DNA from: Spongospora subterranea f. sp. subterranea
Lineage: Eukaryota; Endomyxa: Phytomyxea; Phytomyxea; Plasmodiophorida
Assembly: GCA_049724395.1 (NCBI GenBank)
Contig: JAUGWO010000075.1
Coordinates: 34,412 to 98,411 of the forward strand
Reading direction: 5' to 3'
DNA length: 64,000 nt
This document shows positions 50,601-64,000 of this stretch, piece after piece (within the stretch, counting starts at the first letter, position 1; the number at the start of each line of letters is the position of its first letter). Below the pieces are notes generated by a model. That model did not search any database and had not been told where the DNA came from. It saw only the letters and a list, made by a program, of their open reading frames with translations. A program made the position numbers and the translations under genes.

Positions 50601-53600
50601 GTTTGCCGGATTTGGCGGTGCCCTTAGAAGTGAGACAATGAAATGATGATGATACCACCTTTCCCTCGCGGTTCCATTCAAAGGACCATGGAGAAGCGGT
50701 TGGGTTGATAACATGGAATCTTCTTGTATTGCGAACCCGAGTCCCAAGAGATTTAAACTCGATCACTTTCCATGTTCCTGCATCAGGTTTTGCACCTGCA
50801 CACAAAGTATAAGGTCCACATTGAAAACAACAACTAAAATAACCGTCAATCGAAGATAGAATTAAGGCGAACCTGGAATAGTTGAAGATCGCCTGCCGGC
50901 CGTGAGATAATCCGAGTTGATCAGATCAATATGGCAATTAGGCCTCTGCCCTTCACCAGCAATATCGATCTGAATGCGTTCATTGATTTCCATGATAGTG
51001 CAGATCAGTTGACCCGTAAGCTGGGCAGCATCAAGTGGGCAGAACTGCACATTGAACCTCTCGTCTTGACTACCAGGAATGACACCATTTTTGGGACTAA
51101 TTGTAAATGGAGAATCGTCTTCGCAGTCAAGGAATATAATCAGTCTAACGGTAACATACATAGCAAAAATTATACTGACCGTTAGGGAAAACAGTCCAAG
51201 AGTAAGTCAGTTTGGTGAGAGACTTATTCATGATTGGGAAAGTGAAAACACGGGTCTGATACATCATCGTCGGAGCGAAAAAAATGGGGTTTGTGTCGCA
51301 TTCAAACACACATCGATCGCAAGTTACGTTGCAAGTGATCGTTTCCTGCAGTTTTTCTTCCCCAAGACTATGGGACGGTTCAGGAACCACTTGCGCGATC
51401 TCATTTCCGTCGGCGTTGTACGCAATCACTCTCATTGTGTCGTCCCAATCATCCTGGTCGGCTTCAAAAAGCGATATTGCCTGAATTTGGCAATAAAGGG
51501 GCTCTCCAACGTACTTCACGTTACGATCCGACTTGAATGTCACGAACATGACCTTTTCGCAATGGGGGGCCAGATGCCCAACGCTTGGTGAAACAATAAA
51601 ATGATTCGAAGAATGTGACTGCCATTGAAACCTGAAAAACCAGTTCCGTAAGCGCGAAAAATGAAATTCGAGTCAAAACCATTTCTACCGATAATGCGAG
51701 CTTGAATGGTTAATCAAGGTGGTACACAGCTGCACAGGGACGTTAACATTTACGTCCCCCCAATCAAGGGTGGAGGTTCGCTCATCAACAGCTACATCCT
51801 TTTGAAATGCGATGCCAGTCAAGTCGAAAACTGTTGATTCAAAAGAGTTTCTTAGGACAGACATCCGCAACTTTGCTCGGCGGTCTCCGAGTGCAACAGG
51901 TGCAAACGCAACACTCAGCACATTTTGACTCTGGGCTGCGATGGTCAACATTGTTCCGAGACCTGAGAAACCGAAATCGCCCCCAGCATCGTCTAGATCG
52001 AAGCGGACGGTCGCCGCAACCAGACCATCGTTACGAACAGTTATGGATTTTGAGACTGGTGGACGGCCAGAGAATACCCGCCCAAATTCGACTGCCACCG
52101 TGCCGGTGGATGTGCGGCCTAAATGCCACAGCATGTATAAGTTTTATGTCGCACCTTTTGGGTGTCACTGATGTTTGCAAGCATGATATCAAATGCAGGT
52201 CAAACGATTTGTGTGGATAACTGATGCGTTTTTCCGAAAAACCCAGTAACTTCACTAACCACAAGGTTCAACAACGTTGACTGTTGGCAGTGTTCCTTCT
52301 CCTTGCAGATCAAACTGTAGAAAACACGAAGCGTTCCGATCGACATCGGCGCGGAAAACTGCAGAGTAAGTCTTGATTGATTGCGGCGCGAACGACACCT
52401 TGAAACGCAGATGGAATTACGATTCCTTGACATTGTTGGCGAGTGTCTTACCGTGACGTATCGATGTTCATGGTTTGGAATGGAGAGGGCAGCCGGTTGT
52501 ACATCGAAAGCTCCATCGCAATCCTTTTCAATTTTAAAAGTTACTTCACATGCGATTTTTCCAGGATTAGTGATTTTCAATCGCTCTTTGACGATAGAAT
52601 GCGCGTCAACAATGACAGGAGCAAACCTTCATGAGCCAAAACAATTCTTGATCAGAGGAAAGATGTGCACGCCAGTGACAGAACCTGCATTCCTCACCTG
52701 AATAACTTAGAATCTAATACGAACACGTTCTTGTTCAATATCTGGGGCACGGAACGATAAACGGCCTGCTCCTCGAATATGGAATCAAAGTCATTCACTA
52801 CAATGGAGGAATTGCATGCTGTTTGCGACAATTATCAGCCATTGTACGGATCCCAATACAGTAAAATTTGACACCCTCGGCGGTAAGTTCAAGTTGTGAT
52901 GGGGCCGTATCCACGTTCGACACCAAAATGCTGAGCAGCACTCGAAATAATCCTTCGGACGACGCTTTGAAATCCACAGTCACTGTCCCGGAACAGCTCG
53001 GGTCAATTTCTCCATTGACAGTGGATATCTAGACTTCTGTTAGAACGTCAATTGAAATCAATCTGTTGAAGTTGATTACAGTAAAAGAGTTAATGGACAA
53101 CTTCGAAACGACCTCAGCGGAATTCTTGGACGTGGATGCGGCATCGACGACGTCATAGTGAAACGGGAACTCGCCCACGTTAAGAATCTGAAACGACTTA
53201 GAGCGCTCCGATCCCACCTGAGTATAACTGTAAAGACGCGAGCGCTTCCAAATTTCGTAGGGAGAACCTGTATTGAACCAAAATGAATGGAACGCGCTGG
53301 TTGGACCCGGTATCGATTGTATTTGGAAGAACCGCTCAACCTAAGAGACACGAGAATAGATAAGATTATTGATGAAGACTTGATACAAATAAAATGCGAA
53401 AATAATTTGCTGAAAAAACGTGAAACCAAAAACACGATCTGGATCTATAGTAAAGTAGCAGCTATGATTACTACGTCGTAGCCTTTGATGGGTATTTCAT
53501 TACGGCTTAAATCAATTTGCTGATGCGAAAGTCGGGATCGAGCCCCAATTCCAGGTGGGCAAAACTTGCTTTAGTGAGAATCACTGATCTTACCGAATAA

Positions 53601-56600
53601 CGGTGCTCTCGATAATGGTCTTGCGAAACGACTCGATGAGTTCTACTTTAATGGACGGGATTGCCTTCATAACCGTCTCATCTTTGGTCAGGAACTTCAA
53701 ACTGATCTTTGCTACGTTGGCCCCAGGTGTCAGTATGCCCGACATAGGAGCAATAGTCAGATTTTGATCTAGCATTCGCTTCTGACGCATGCTTTTCCCT
53801 ACTGTAGAGATCTGATAGGCAATATCGTACTTTCCTGAATGTTAAAGGTTCTTCGAGTCAATACAGATCTGGCCACATAAACAATAAACAGCAAATCGGT
53901 GACATCGAAAGTAAGAAAAAATTCAAGAGATCGAAAGGTTGCGATAGAGGTGCATTGTGATATCTCTGCATATCCGAAAATAAAAACTTTCAGGTAACAT
54001 TTGCCTACCGTTATTGGAAAGGGAGAAGAATCTCTCTGAAGTATCTCCGACTCTGGTTCTACCAAAATCAATAATGCCATCATCGCATTGCTCAACCTGT
54101 CATAAATATATCACATATAGAAAACGATTTTGAGTGCCAGAGATTTGTCTGATAAGGTTAATTATGGTTTTTGATTGATTCCTACATTGGCATTCACACC
54201 AAACGCCTCAGCCGTTATTCTGATTGAACGAGAATCAACGTCCCGGCCGACTGCGTCGCGAACCAGCAGATCGACGGTCCAGTCAACCAGGATTTCTTCG
54301 CTGGAGGAAAATAAGATTGCAACGCTGATTGTCGCATTGGGTTGCAGCATTCCAGCTCGGGGATGCATCTTTACTTGCGTTGGCCAAGTCGGCAACTTCG
54401 ACTAACATGAAAACCATCAATTATTCGAAAACGGCAAAAACTATGCAGATTTCTCACTCACAGATATTTCCCAGTGTAAGGGGACCAATGATGCATTGTT
54501 GAATGTCAAAGAGCGGCTATCTTGGTTGCCAACCAGTAGACGATCGAATGATACCAGATGCGAAGGTCCAGCACCAGCACCGTCGATATTCAGGTTTGGT
54601 CGCGCGCCAGTACACTGCACAACGAATGTGATCTCACGTGCATTGTGATCAAGCTTGATGCGGAGCTTGCGTTGATGAACACCGAGAACGCTGGGGGTTG
54701 CCCACACCTAAGTACTTGATTACGTATCTTCAGATGATATTGTCATCACTGTTCATTTACTTTGATTAGGCCGACGTCATTAACGGGAATTTCCAAAGAC
54801 GTTGGCTCGAATTTGAAGTTGGTGTTAGACGAACCGCCTTCTGGAATGGGCTCTTCCCAGGAGATCGCTACACAGGCGGGAAAAAGACCCACATTAGAAA
54901 GGCGGAAAACCTCTGGGGATACATCGTCGCCTAGCAGGACGGGGCCGAAATCGAAAATTTGCCTATCGGTGAGGAAAACGCGTTGAACCGGAGATCGCCC
55001 AGGTTTCGTGGTCGATGTTTTAGCACGATGAAGGAAAACTGAGCGGGGATCTGTTGATATATCAGGGATGGCAGTCGTTCCTGAACAAGAAATTGAATAT
55101 TGTTGTGAGCGATCTCCCACAACTTCGAAGGTCAGATCAGATTTAAATTGGCCTTCGTTTTCGCTGCAAAATACGACACCTAAATCGATAGATGAGTTCG
55201 CTGGTAGTACCCATCGATATGGAGCTTCGTTCGCAAAACGAAATTTAGCCCTATGCAGACAGAGGGATACATAAAAAAATTAGCACAGCAGAAAGTTGAA
55301 GTTTACGGAATGGGTGATGTGGGTTTGGTGCGCGAGGGTGGACGATGGACAATCTCGTAGAGATGTGGGGGAGGAATTCGCGCAGCCACAATTGCCGCCT
55401 CTTCGCGATTGAGGTGATTATTGACGGCATCGACACCAAAAGATATAAGATCGTCATTAGAGATCATCGTATCAAATATCAGCATCTGCCGGTCCAAATT
55501 GATTCGAGTTTCCATGTCGGCGTCAACATCCACTTTGAACATGGAATTAAACGGATCTGGAGCACCAAACGAAATGCAATACGTTCGAATAGGCCGCAAT
55601 CCGGCAGATGGCATGGAGCGTTCCATCAAATTCGATATAACGAAAGCTCCTGCTTTGTTACCTTCAATTGCGACTTTGCATCTGGTGTTTTCAAACATGA
55701 TACCCCCAATGGTAGATGCTTTATCGGGAGATAATATAGCATCATCTCGTCGATAGCAGTAATCATCTACAAGTTTATCGAGAAGATCGTTGGAGAGGTA
55801 GACGGGTTCACCGGACGCCATGGCGTCCTGGACTGCGATTGACAAAGTAAAACTGCTCGGGACACCGTCAAGTTTCTTTTTCTTTTTTTCAGCGACAACT
55901 AGCTTGGTATCCAAAGTAGCATTGGCATAGTGTTCAACGATGCGGTCCAGATCCAATACAAGGAGGTTAAAATTTTCAGTGAGGGACTCTGTTAATCCGC
56001 CTGTGCCACAAGATGGTGGAGACCCTAACAACACTATCTGCTTCCATTGGGCTATGGGTGCGGCAGTCTCTTTTTCTAAAACCTTAGAAGCTTCAGCTGA
56101 GCCTATAAAGTCGCTGATCCGAGCTCCAGCTCGTCTTGGTTCAATTAGAAAGACCCCGTGCTCATCAAATTGCCCTTTTTCCCTTATCAACGCCTAACAA
56201 GAAACACCCTATCAGGCACATTCAACAATATGAAACTGATCGCACCTCTTCCGTCAGAAAAATCTCGTCAAATTCAACATTGAAAAACTCGAGATCATGA
56301 TCAGTATCATTGAAGACACAAATTTTGGACAGAGTTGACATTTGGCCAGGAAGGACGGGATGTACCACAATGGTATCCGGTTCAAACCGGAGGCGTAGAA
56401 AACGTCCTCGTCCCCTTAGAGAAAGCGCTATATCACTCTTCGGATTGTGTGACACTTTTACAGGTAAACGAATGGACAGTTCGTGAATGTCAAATGGCGT
56501 CATTGAAACCGACACATCGATGTGAGACCCGGGCTGCAATAAACAGGATTTGGGAGTGATCGAGAACGACTTTCCCAATGTGGTTGTTGTGAAACTCCTA

Positions 56601-59600
56601 AACATATCATATTGAGTGAAAACACGAAACTTGGCCAGATGCCAAACATCAAAATAATAAAAGTAATCATTATTATATTTACCAAAACCACAACGAAATC
56701 TAGAGTTCTACAGAAGATAAGTTGGAACACCGGCGGACAGTGTTGGTACAACTGTGTTTAGTCAAACCATTCGGAGGCGACAGGAGTGGGGTTCACGATT
56801 CGAAAAAAATGAACAGAACGACGACCAATCACCACGTCGCCAAAATCGATGCAGCTGCTGGAGAGTGCAATATCGGGTACCGTGACGTTGGCGTTGACTT
56901 GAATCCGGCATGTCGATCCAACTCCTAAACACATGTCGACAACAGCGCTGACGTCACCGACCGCCTCCGTTTTTTTATTGGGAGCATGATACGAGATCGT
57001 AAATTTCATGGATTGCCCCGGGGGGAAGTCTATTACTTTCATGGGATCGATGCGGAATGGCGCTGACCCAAGTTCCTGCTTATCGACCTCAATCGTAATG
57101 GGGACATCACCACAGTTCGAGAATTCGAATGAACATTTTCGTGTTGTGCCCCGGACTATATAACCAAAATCGCAAACATATGTCGACAGCGGAGCGTTGA
57201 CGATCATGCTGTTAACGGGAATCAAAGAGTCTAAAGTAACTGGGTGATCTTGCGCATTCAGCAAGGAGATCAGCTGATCGCGAAGAGGTATTTGCGAAAG
57301 AGTTGTAGTGGGGAAGGACGTTGTGGCCAGAGAGCAGATTCCCGACCCCGTTACAGTAATTTTTCTTGGAAGAAAGTATCCTACGAACAAGTCGAAATAC
57401 GCTTCGACAAGGGATGGGCGACGGGCAATAAATTTGATGCGAAACCGTTGTTGCGACCCAGAAGCAACCTAAATTCGAAAATCAGTTCTTGGTTAACATG
57501 ACGAGGGGTAGAAAAAGTTTTTTGCGCCGAAACAGCCACGAATACACATTCATAGGATGGTGCCGTTTGATTGTAGTTGTAGAATGTGCAATTGCAGGTT
57601 CCAAAATCTTGAAAAATCAAACATGGTGTGCTACTAGGCCAACGCCATCTGATGACTCATTTTGCAAAGCTTACTTGTATCCTAGATGGTTTTACAAGAA
57701 GGTTGTTAGTAAAGTTGGTCGGAATGGCGATTCGAACATCGATGGACACCCGTCCGGTATTGTGGAGAAAAAGTTCACGCTCATGAACCGAAAAGTATTC
57801 AATAGCACCAAAATCGATTCGGTCATCAACGCAATCAATCTTATAAGCCACCATTGATGCATCTCCTGTAATTTGAATAACGTATTCTGGGCCGCCATGA
57901 ACGTCGCAAATCGCGGTACATCCGGCCGAAATATTGGAGTGGCCAAAGAAGCTGACGTTGAAATGTTGCGTTTCGCCCGGTGGTACAATGCCGCGAATTG
58001 GATGGATATCAAAGACTGCCAGTAAACTGTATCAATAAACCATGCAACATATACAATGAAAGAAAAAACCACATAGGCGATATAAACTGAGATGAAACGA
58101 TACCTTCATTGGTAGGGAACAAGGGTTCTTCTAATTTTTTCCTGATTTTTGACGCAGTTTCATCACGATCGTGCTCCTTCAGATACGACCACGCAAAAGC
58201 AGCAGCAGTCGATGTATTGTTGGTAGCACTAATGGTTTGTTTGACCAGAGTATTGTTTAAAACGGGCCCAAATCTGTAGGTAAAAGTTATTCAGCTTGTA
58301 AAGATAAAAATCGGACACTGAATACGTTAGTAAATTTGTTGAGAAGACAAGATTCGGATAGTCGATATGCGCAAACAATGCGATTTTATCGCGGGTTGGG
58401 TGATTGAAATAAGATAGAACCAGCTGCCCATTGATGGTCTCGCTGACATTTGTTTCAGACACCGTCATGTTGAAAGTCACTTCGATAGAGGTTCGCTCTC
58501 CAGGATTCAATGTCACTTCCAGCCTATCGACTGTGAACGGGTTTTTTACTCCAACTACAAAAGAAACCGGTAATGGGGTGAGATTCCTGAGCCTGGTCGA
58601 TCTGGATATAGCTCGAGCCTGCTAAATGTTTTAGCGAAACTGAATCTCATAGAGATCAAGACATTACTGGAATTTCAGGATCGTATCGATAGCTAAAGTG
58701 CATTGACTCTAAAGAGAATTCGACTTTTGGATCGATAAAATTGCCACTGATCAAGGAATGATAGATATCAACGGGATCTTTGTTGCCATGAATTAACGTA
58801 GAGCATGTCCATATTTCCTGTACGACAGCAGGTGCAGTACATTTGCCTTCTATGGTGAAGATTTGCGACGATCCGGGCTGGATGACAACTTTTGCAGGGC
58901 TGATTTTGAAAACCCCTTGACCTTCGTCGCAGATCCAAGAGAGTGTTTGGGAACGTACTCCTTGATTATCCAGGCGAAAGGGGACCCTATAAAACGATGT
59001 TGAGCAGATAGAATGTCATCATCAATAATGGCATATACACAATTGATTGAACAAGAAAACTGAGAAGCCAAAGTGGCATAAAACGGGCATAGTTTAATCA
59101 CATAAATCTATATTTGGGAGAAGTAATGGATGTGAAATCGTATCGTTATAAGTATTGTCAATAATGATAAGAAACGTAATGTAACGATAACATTTGGAGG
59201 ATAGTGCGGGATGAGTAACTAACGTAGCAGTCTGTACAGTCATTGTATGTGAGATATCAATCATATCCATATTGATCGGGGATGTGATTGTACTCCCAAC
59301 ACCCATAGCTCGACATTGGATCTGAATATGATCGCCTTCCTGAATCAAACAAATTTGCGACCGCGCGCCGCACCAACCGGGAAAGCTTACCTCGACTAAT
59401 ACGTGGACCGTATCTCTGAACATGACGCTGTCATCGCAAACTAGGCGAACTGACATCTCGATCTGAAAAAAAACGAATCAGAGTATGCATCAGACAAGCT
59501 CTTTCTACAAATACTTGTTCACCAGGTTGTACAACGCCTTCTCTTGGACTGACGACGAAATTTGACAAACGATGCGCGGCGAACGCCACGAATCGCGCTT

Positions 59601-62600
59601 CGATGGGCGTGTCATTACGAAGCTTAAACCCTAGAGTGGTTGGCTGCAAAACGGGGGTATCGTGCCAATCGAGAAACTGCCTAGATATCAAGACACTATT
59701 ATAAAAGGTGATATTGTTGGTTCAAAACATACTACACTATCCATGCCCATTAGGCTGAAACAAACTGTTAACCCCACGTCCAACTCATTTAGTTACGGTA
59801 GTAAGAACTCCAAATGACAATATTCAGACACGAAACATATTGTATCTTTCACTAAATAATTACAATACTTGGAGGATAACAGTCGAGAGCCGATTCCTAC
59901 AGCCGTTACGGAAATTTGAGTCGGCATCGCTGTTGAGCCAATCATTCTAATGTAGATTTGCACTTCAATATCACCTGAGCGCCCATTCAGAAAACAATTA
60001 TCGGAAAGCAATTACATGACCTAGAGATTCAGATGTGAACTCAATCTTTAGAGGGTAGGTTGACCGAGGCAAAATTGTTCCAGTACTATTAAGGAAGCGA
60101 ACTCGAGCAGATCCAGCGCGAACGACCTGGTTTTGAAGCACGACTTCAAACATGACAGGTAGATCATTGGAATTTGAAATTTCTAGGGCTTGCTCGTATG
60201 GAAACCTAAAACATTTGCCCAGATCAGCAACAACAGTTGAACCATCCCATTCCTAAATCTGAACAAATTGGATATTGGGCAAAACATTGGCTAACAACAA
60301 AAATACCAACAAAATTGCAGGTTAATTTGTCGGTAAACTACCGAATGAAACAGCTGCCAAAGGATAACGACTCTTTGGCGAACGACACTTCCGGTACTTC
60401 GCATATCGCCTTGATCGGGATGGAAATGATATTTTGACCAACTCCTAGACCCAACAAACATAAATGGTGTTGGTGCGTGACAAAAAAGTTGAAACAACCT
60501 TCAATGTCGATAGCGATATTATGGCTGGCGTAATCGTGAATAGTCTCACTACATAGGTCGATATTGACAACACTGAGGGCGTGTGGCAATATGGCCACGA
60601 CCGATGGACTGATATCAATCTGCAAAGGACATATCTGTTTTAGGAACACTCGAATGGGTGATAAAAATGGTTCACATGAAATACTGTTTGTTCACCGAAA
60701 CATTTTTTCTGTTGGTGAATAATGAAGAAACCTATGGTGTTGTCTGACCTCTCGGCGATGAAATTTGCCATCCTGTGGGCATCGTAAGTTGAAGCGGATG
60801 GGAATATCACTGGTGTTATTGATGGTCATCTGTCGTGTATTGATGAATCCAAATGAGACACGCCCAAAGTCCAAACGAGCCACGTCGACCACGAATGTCG
60901 GAGCGATCGCTTCTCCCGACATGACGATCGTGATTGGTGACACCGAACCTCTCAACTCCCATGTTAGAACCTAAAATCAAAGAATTTTAGCCATCACGAC
61001 AGTTTTAATCTCTAACGGCCTTCAATTGAGTATCTGGAATGTCTAAAGCAGATTTTGGCATTGTAGCAACCTCCGAACCTGGGTGTAAACTTAACGGACC
61101 AGTACAAGTGATATTGTCATAGCAGGCATCGAAAATAATGAACAGATTTGGTCTCTATTTTTCATGACCGCAAAAGGCCAACACGCAGTTGCAAATCAAA
61201 AAAACAAATGTTGCTCGATCAAGTGTGCGATCCAACCTCATGAAACTGCCCCATTAAGGTAGTGGAGAAGGTAATGGAGATATTTTCAACCTCTCCTACT
61301 TCAAGTCGGCCACAATCTGGTGACAGACGAAACCTAATCAACCCCAAACAGAAAGTCAGGATTTCGCGTGCGGTGAAAACCAGAGAAATGACCTATCTGA
61401 TGCAAGAGGATCCTGTAAGGAGAACTCGGCCGCGATCTGCCCAACGTTCTTCAGAACAACATGATAAGTATAAATGGCATTGACGTAGACCAAGCCCAGA
61501 TCCAGAGCATCGAATGAGAAAACGGCAGCCGGCCCGATACCGGAGCCAGACATACACAAGGGCAACCTTCGGCTGCGACCGTTAACATCACAATAAGCCC
61601 AACTCGTATAGGTATCGGATGCCTCAGGGCAGAACGAAATCGTGAATTCTGTAATGGAGCAAACACTCATACATTAGAAGATCGAATTGCGAGATTGCGA
61701 TAGAAACAATGCCCATCTTGAACTGAGACAGCATAGATCATAATTGAATGAAGTGGCACGGTACGAAAACACAAATCATGCAACTTGAGTGAATTGATTC
61801 CAACCAATAAATCCTCCAGGGAACAGCTCTCCTTGAAGAGGTTCAATATTGAAGTATTGGTCTGAAAATTTGGGCGGGGAGTCGATTGGTTCTTGGGTTT
61901 GTGTGTTTTGATTCACTGTTTATATTGACTCAGAACAAATCGATAACCCCATCGTGTCGACATGCACCACCCACTTGATTTCTCAGCGCACTCAACTTGA
62001 GCGCCTTCGTCACAATCAAGATCCGACTCGTAAACAAGCCGGCGCCGATCGGCGATATCGTTATCAACGTCGCAATTCTATTGGAATCAACACAATACTA
62101 GTTCGAAAACAAAAGGGACTCGAAAAATGTCATTTTGTGGTACCTTTAACCATCGAAATTGTACAGGAATGTCGCTATCATTATATAAACGGATGGTGGA
62201 TAATGTGATAAGATGGATATATGCAGAAGGGAGAATTATATGTTCGCAGTCCAGACTGATATCCACATCCGTTGTCGAATACAGCACCTTTGAGTGAGGG
62301 TAAACAGTCAACAAAAGTACTAAAACATTAAAGCAAAAACTGAGGTGACTTGATTGAAAGGATAAACGCAAATTTAATATTGTGAGCGCGCGACAACCTG
62401 GTGACAAAGAAACCGTCCCAACTTGTAAATCAACGCCTTTCCAACAAAGCAATTTGAATAAGTATGAACCATACTATGTTATTGATGAGTATTTCCAAAC
62501 CAACGCCTTTTTCAGACCTGAATTAAATGAGATTGTGGACCATTATCGAATACCATCTCCATTGTGCTCTGTTCATCACATACACATGTGCCGGCGAATT

Positions 62601-63576
62601 CAACTTGGATCTGTTGATGGTCTTGTTTCGCCAGAATACCTGAACGAAAACGTGTTTGTTACGATATCTCGCGGAAACTTGAAATCATGGATTATATCGA
62701 CATGTCTTATGGGAGAAATCGTGTCATACCATGAGCCGGAAACGTTTTTAGAGGCGATCTAGCTTTTAATTCCCATTTCACGTCGCGATCACCGACGTTT
62801 CGTAATAAATATGTTTGGATCGAGGTGCAGTTGGTGGGGACGTTTTCAAATCGAATCTGGGTTGGAAATTCGAGTCGAGCAGGAACTCCAACACCTTCAA
62901 CTGGAATAATGAACTGTTCCCGTTCAGTCAGAACTATCAAGTCGCATGCGTAATCGCAATATTCGTCTTCGGCGGTCAACACCACTTTAAATGTGATTTC
63001 CATGCCAGGGGCGACCTAACCAAATACAATTTAAAAATTGAAGGAATGAATACGTTGAGATGAGTTCTTATGATGTAGTGAAGGTGATACGATCATAATA
63101 AAAAGACAAAATTTCACGTACATAGGAGATAACCCACTACATGAACGTTCAATGAACAGTTTTTAGACGATGTGACTGACATAAGAACCAACGAGAAAGA
63201 GATAAATCGTAGTTCTTTGAACCTTTGATGTTTGATGACCAGAGCGGTTGAAGGAAGATATGGCGAAATGTGTGGATTCAGGTGGTAAGACTCGAACGCG
63301 TCTTGCAACAGTATCCAGATTTCTCAAACGGACGACGATTGACATTGGTTGAAAAGCTTTGAATTTGTGGAATTCAACACGACCGGGAAGGGCGGCGAAT
63401 AATGGGGTTTCCAGAGGTAGCGTCGAGGTTTTCTGGAACGGTTGATTGGGCAAAAGCTCAGCTACAATTGTCGGCGGAGCCAGACTGGTTTTGGAACCAG
63501 AATCGGATTTGGAAATTTGATTGGATGGAATGGCGTCAGTCCCTGGGTGGGGAACCTCAACGCCAATTGCATCCAT
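44645..63576 (-). CDS. HYDIN: Hydrocephalus-inducing protein homologue, giant axonemal central-apparatus protein
   Basis: About 19 kb of minus strand are filled by dozens of short exons encoding successive ASH/MSP-like beta domains in the same order as animal HYDIN. Anchors: RVEFHKFKAFQPMSIVVRLR (63350); VLTEREQFIIPVEGVGVPAR (62920); YCDVNGRSRRLPLCMSGSGI (61570); VARLDFGRVSFGFINTRQMT (60860); DFGYIVRGTTRKCSFEFSNC (57160); the adenylate-kinase-like domain at 55303-56190; SFDRLLVGNQDSRSLTFNNA (54530); MMYQTRVFTFPIMNKSLTKL (51250); VTVPFLLVGTVVEPDVALSC (50390); LPETQRFRIEIIRDR (46640). The last exon (44645-44962) matches the animal C-terminus: FRNVFTERCDFAFAVDNPAF and WIYYLHGIPKSSN before TAA. 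HYDIN belongs to the C2b projection of the central pair and is needed for normal ciliary beating. The start at 63576 (MDAIGVEVPHPGTDA) is the first usable ATG; an upstream exon cannot be excluded. The kinase-like P-loop reads GSPPSCGTG and lacks the lysine. Confidence 0.9.
55303..56190 (-). other. Adenylate-kinase-like domain within HYDIN
   Basis: One long exon encodes this domain. It opens with KQIVLLGSPPSCGTGGLTES, the position of the P-loop, then NLLVLDLDRIVEHYANA, a basic stretch (KKKKKLDGVPSSFTLSIAVQ), LSNDLLDKLVDDYCYRR and FENTRCKVAIEGNK. The pattern corresponds to the central adenylate-kinase-like region of animal HYDIN. The GK[ST] of Walker A is replaced by CGT, so nucleotide binding is doubtful. 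This is a sub-feature of the HYDIN gene. Confidence 0.75.
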
Positions 63577-64000
63577 GATCACAATAGGATGGTTGATTAT
63601 ATCAGTATTGGTTATGTGCACAAAGGCGGGTTGTTAGGCGATTTTACTGCCCCAATGAGACTGTCTGAGACAGACTGGAACTTGATGATGTTCCTGGTTT
63701 ATGTGTGACCGGGTACTGTACTAGCTAATCATGCAATTGCCGCCAAAAAGTTTCTTTTTGCGGAACCAAACATTAGCTTTACTATAGGTGTGGACCCCAA
63801 TCCCACCAACTGCTGCGTTATCATTGGCCGTTTGATTTTGTTAATGCAGTTAATTTACTAGATTATATTCAGATAATCTCCAATTCCAGAAAATGACCAA
63901 CAATTCTCAGGATGATGTTAGATAACGATTCCATCAATGGAAATTGATCTCTTGTGGAACAGAAGGGTAAAAGCTCGTTTAAATTGGATTTTCAGCATGA
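63577..64000. other. Upstream region of HYDIN to window end
   Basis: This stretch lies upstream of the proposed HYDIN start and runs off the window. Stops occur in the HYDIN frame shortly upstream (near 63635-63640), so coding can continue only through an intron. No other gene is supported. Confidence 0.35.

Noticed and set aside
45092-62762. Many plus-strand open frames across the HYDIN gene
   Set aside because: All overlap minus-strand ASH-domain exons and none shows a domain or a consistent splice pattern.

Overview
The window is nuclear DNA of a flagellated eukaryote, most likely a unicellular or zoosporic one. Genes are closely packed on both strands and cut by many very short introns (about 45-120 nt, GT-AG, once GC-AG). 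It encodes a TFIIF subunit, a DBP4-type nucleolar helicase, an ER dolichol-sugar protein, peroxisomal and mitochondrial proteins, and two axonemal proteins (HYDIN and an STPG/SHIPPO repeat protein), which imply a motile cilium. The exact lineage cannot be fixed from the sequence. Gene ends are given from first ATG to stop where splice joins could be followed by eye; internal exon limits are approximate. No rRNA, tRNA or CRISPR array was recognised.

Layout. 0.2-5.5 kb (+): neuropathy-target-esterase-like phospholipase with a membrane anchor, cyclic-nucleotide-binding domains and a patatin domain. 5.9-9.0 kb (+): membrane-anchored protein with two SET domains. 9.2-12.2 kb (-): peroxisomal enoyl-CoA hydratase/3-hydroxyacyl-CoA dehydrogenase ending in SKL. 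13.2-14.3 kb (+): tRNA-His guanylyltransferase. 14.4-15.3 kb (-): YghU-type glutathione transferase. 15.7-17.8 kb (+): STPG2-like axonemal protein. 18.1-18.6 kb: fragment of a mobile-element helicase, then a CT microsatellite. 19.2-21.3 kb (+): ABHD17-like depalmitoylase. 21.5-23.9 kb (-): an unusual membrane-segment/F-box/TBC protein. 24.4-24.75 kb (-): small secreted His/Cys-rich protein. 25.0-26.1 kb (-): mitochondrial uL1. 27.7-29.4 kb (-): SLC25 carrier. 30.4-32.3 kb (-): TFIIF alpha (RAP74).

32.6-34.5 kb (+) holds a Crypton-type tyrosine-recombinase DNA transposon preceded by a large fold-back. 35.8-38.1 kb (-) is DBP4/DDX10, divergent at 83 bp from a small RGG-tailed basic protein (38.2-38.6 kb, +). 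38.7-40.1 kb (-) is an MPDU1 homologue. 40.6-44.5 kb is repeat territory: four copies of a 65-bp palindrome-bearing tandem unit, then a decayed Helitron-like region with internal duplications and a second large fold-back. From 44.6 kb to about 63.6 kb one minus-strand gene encodes HYDIN, collinear with the animal protein from its first ASH domain to its last residues, including the central adenylate-kinase-like domain, whose P-loop lacks the lysine.

The genes do not form one pathway. The shared themes are lipid metabolism and membrane lipid-linked functions (phospholipase, beta-oxidation, depalmitoylase, MPDU1), mitochondria (uL1, carrier) and cilium (STPG2-like, HYDIN). I found no clear new defence-like or cluster system. 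The most interesting items are the F-box/TBC fusion, the tandem SET protein with one apparently inactive domain and a one-base frame break, the altered HYDIN P-loop, and two mobile elements that each carry a long fold-back.
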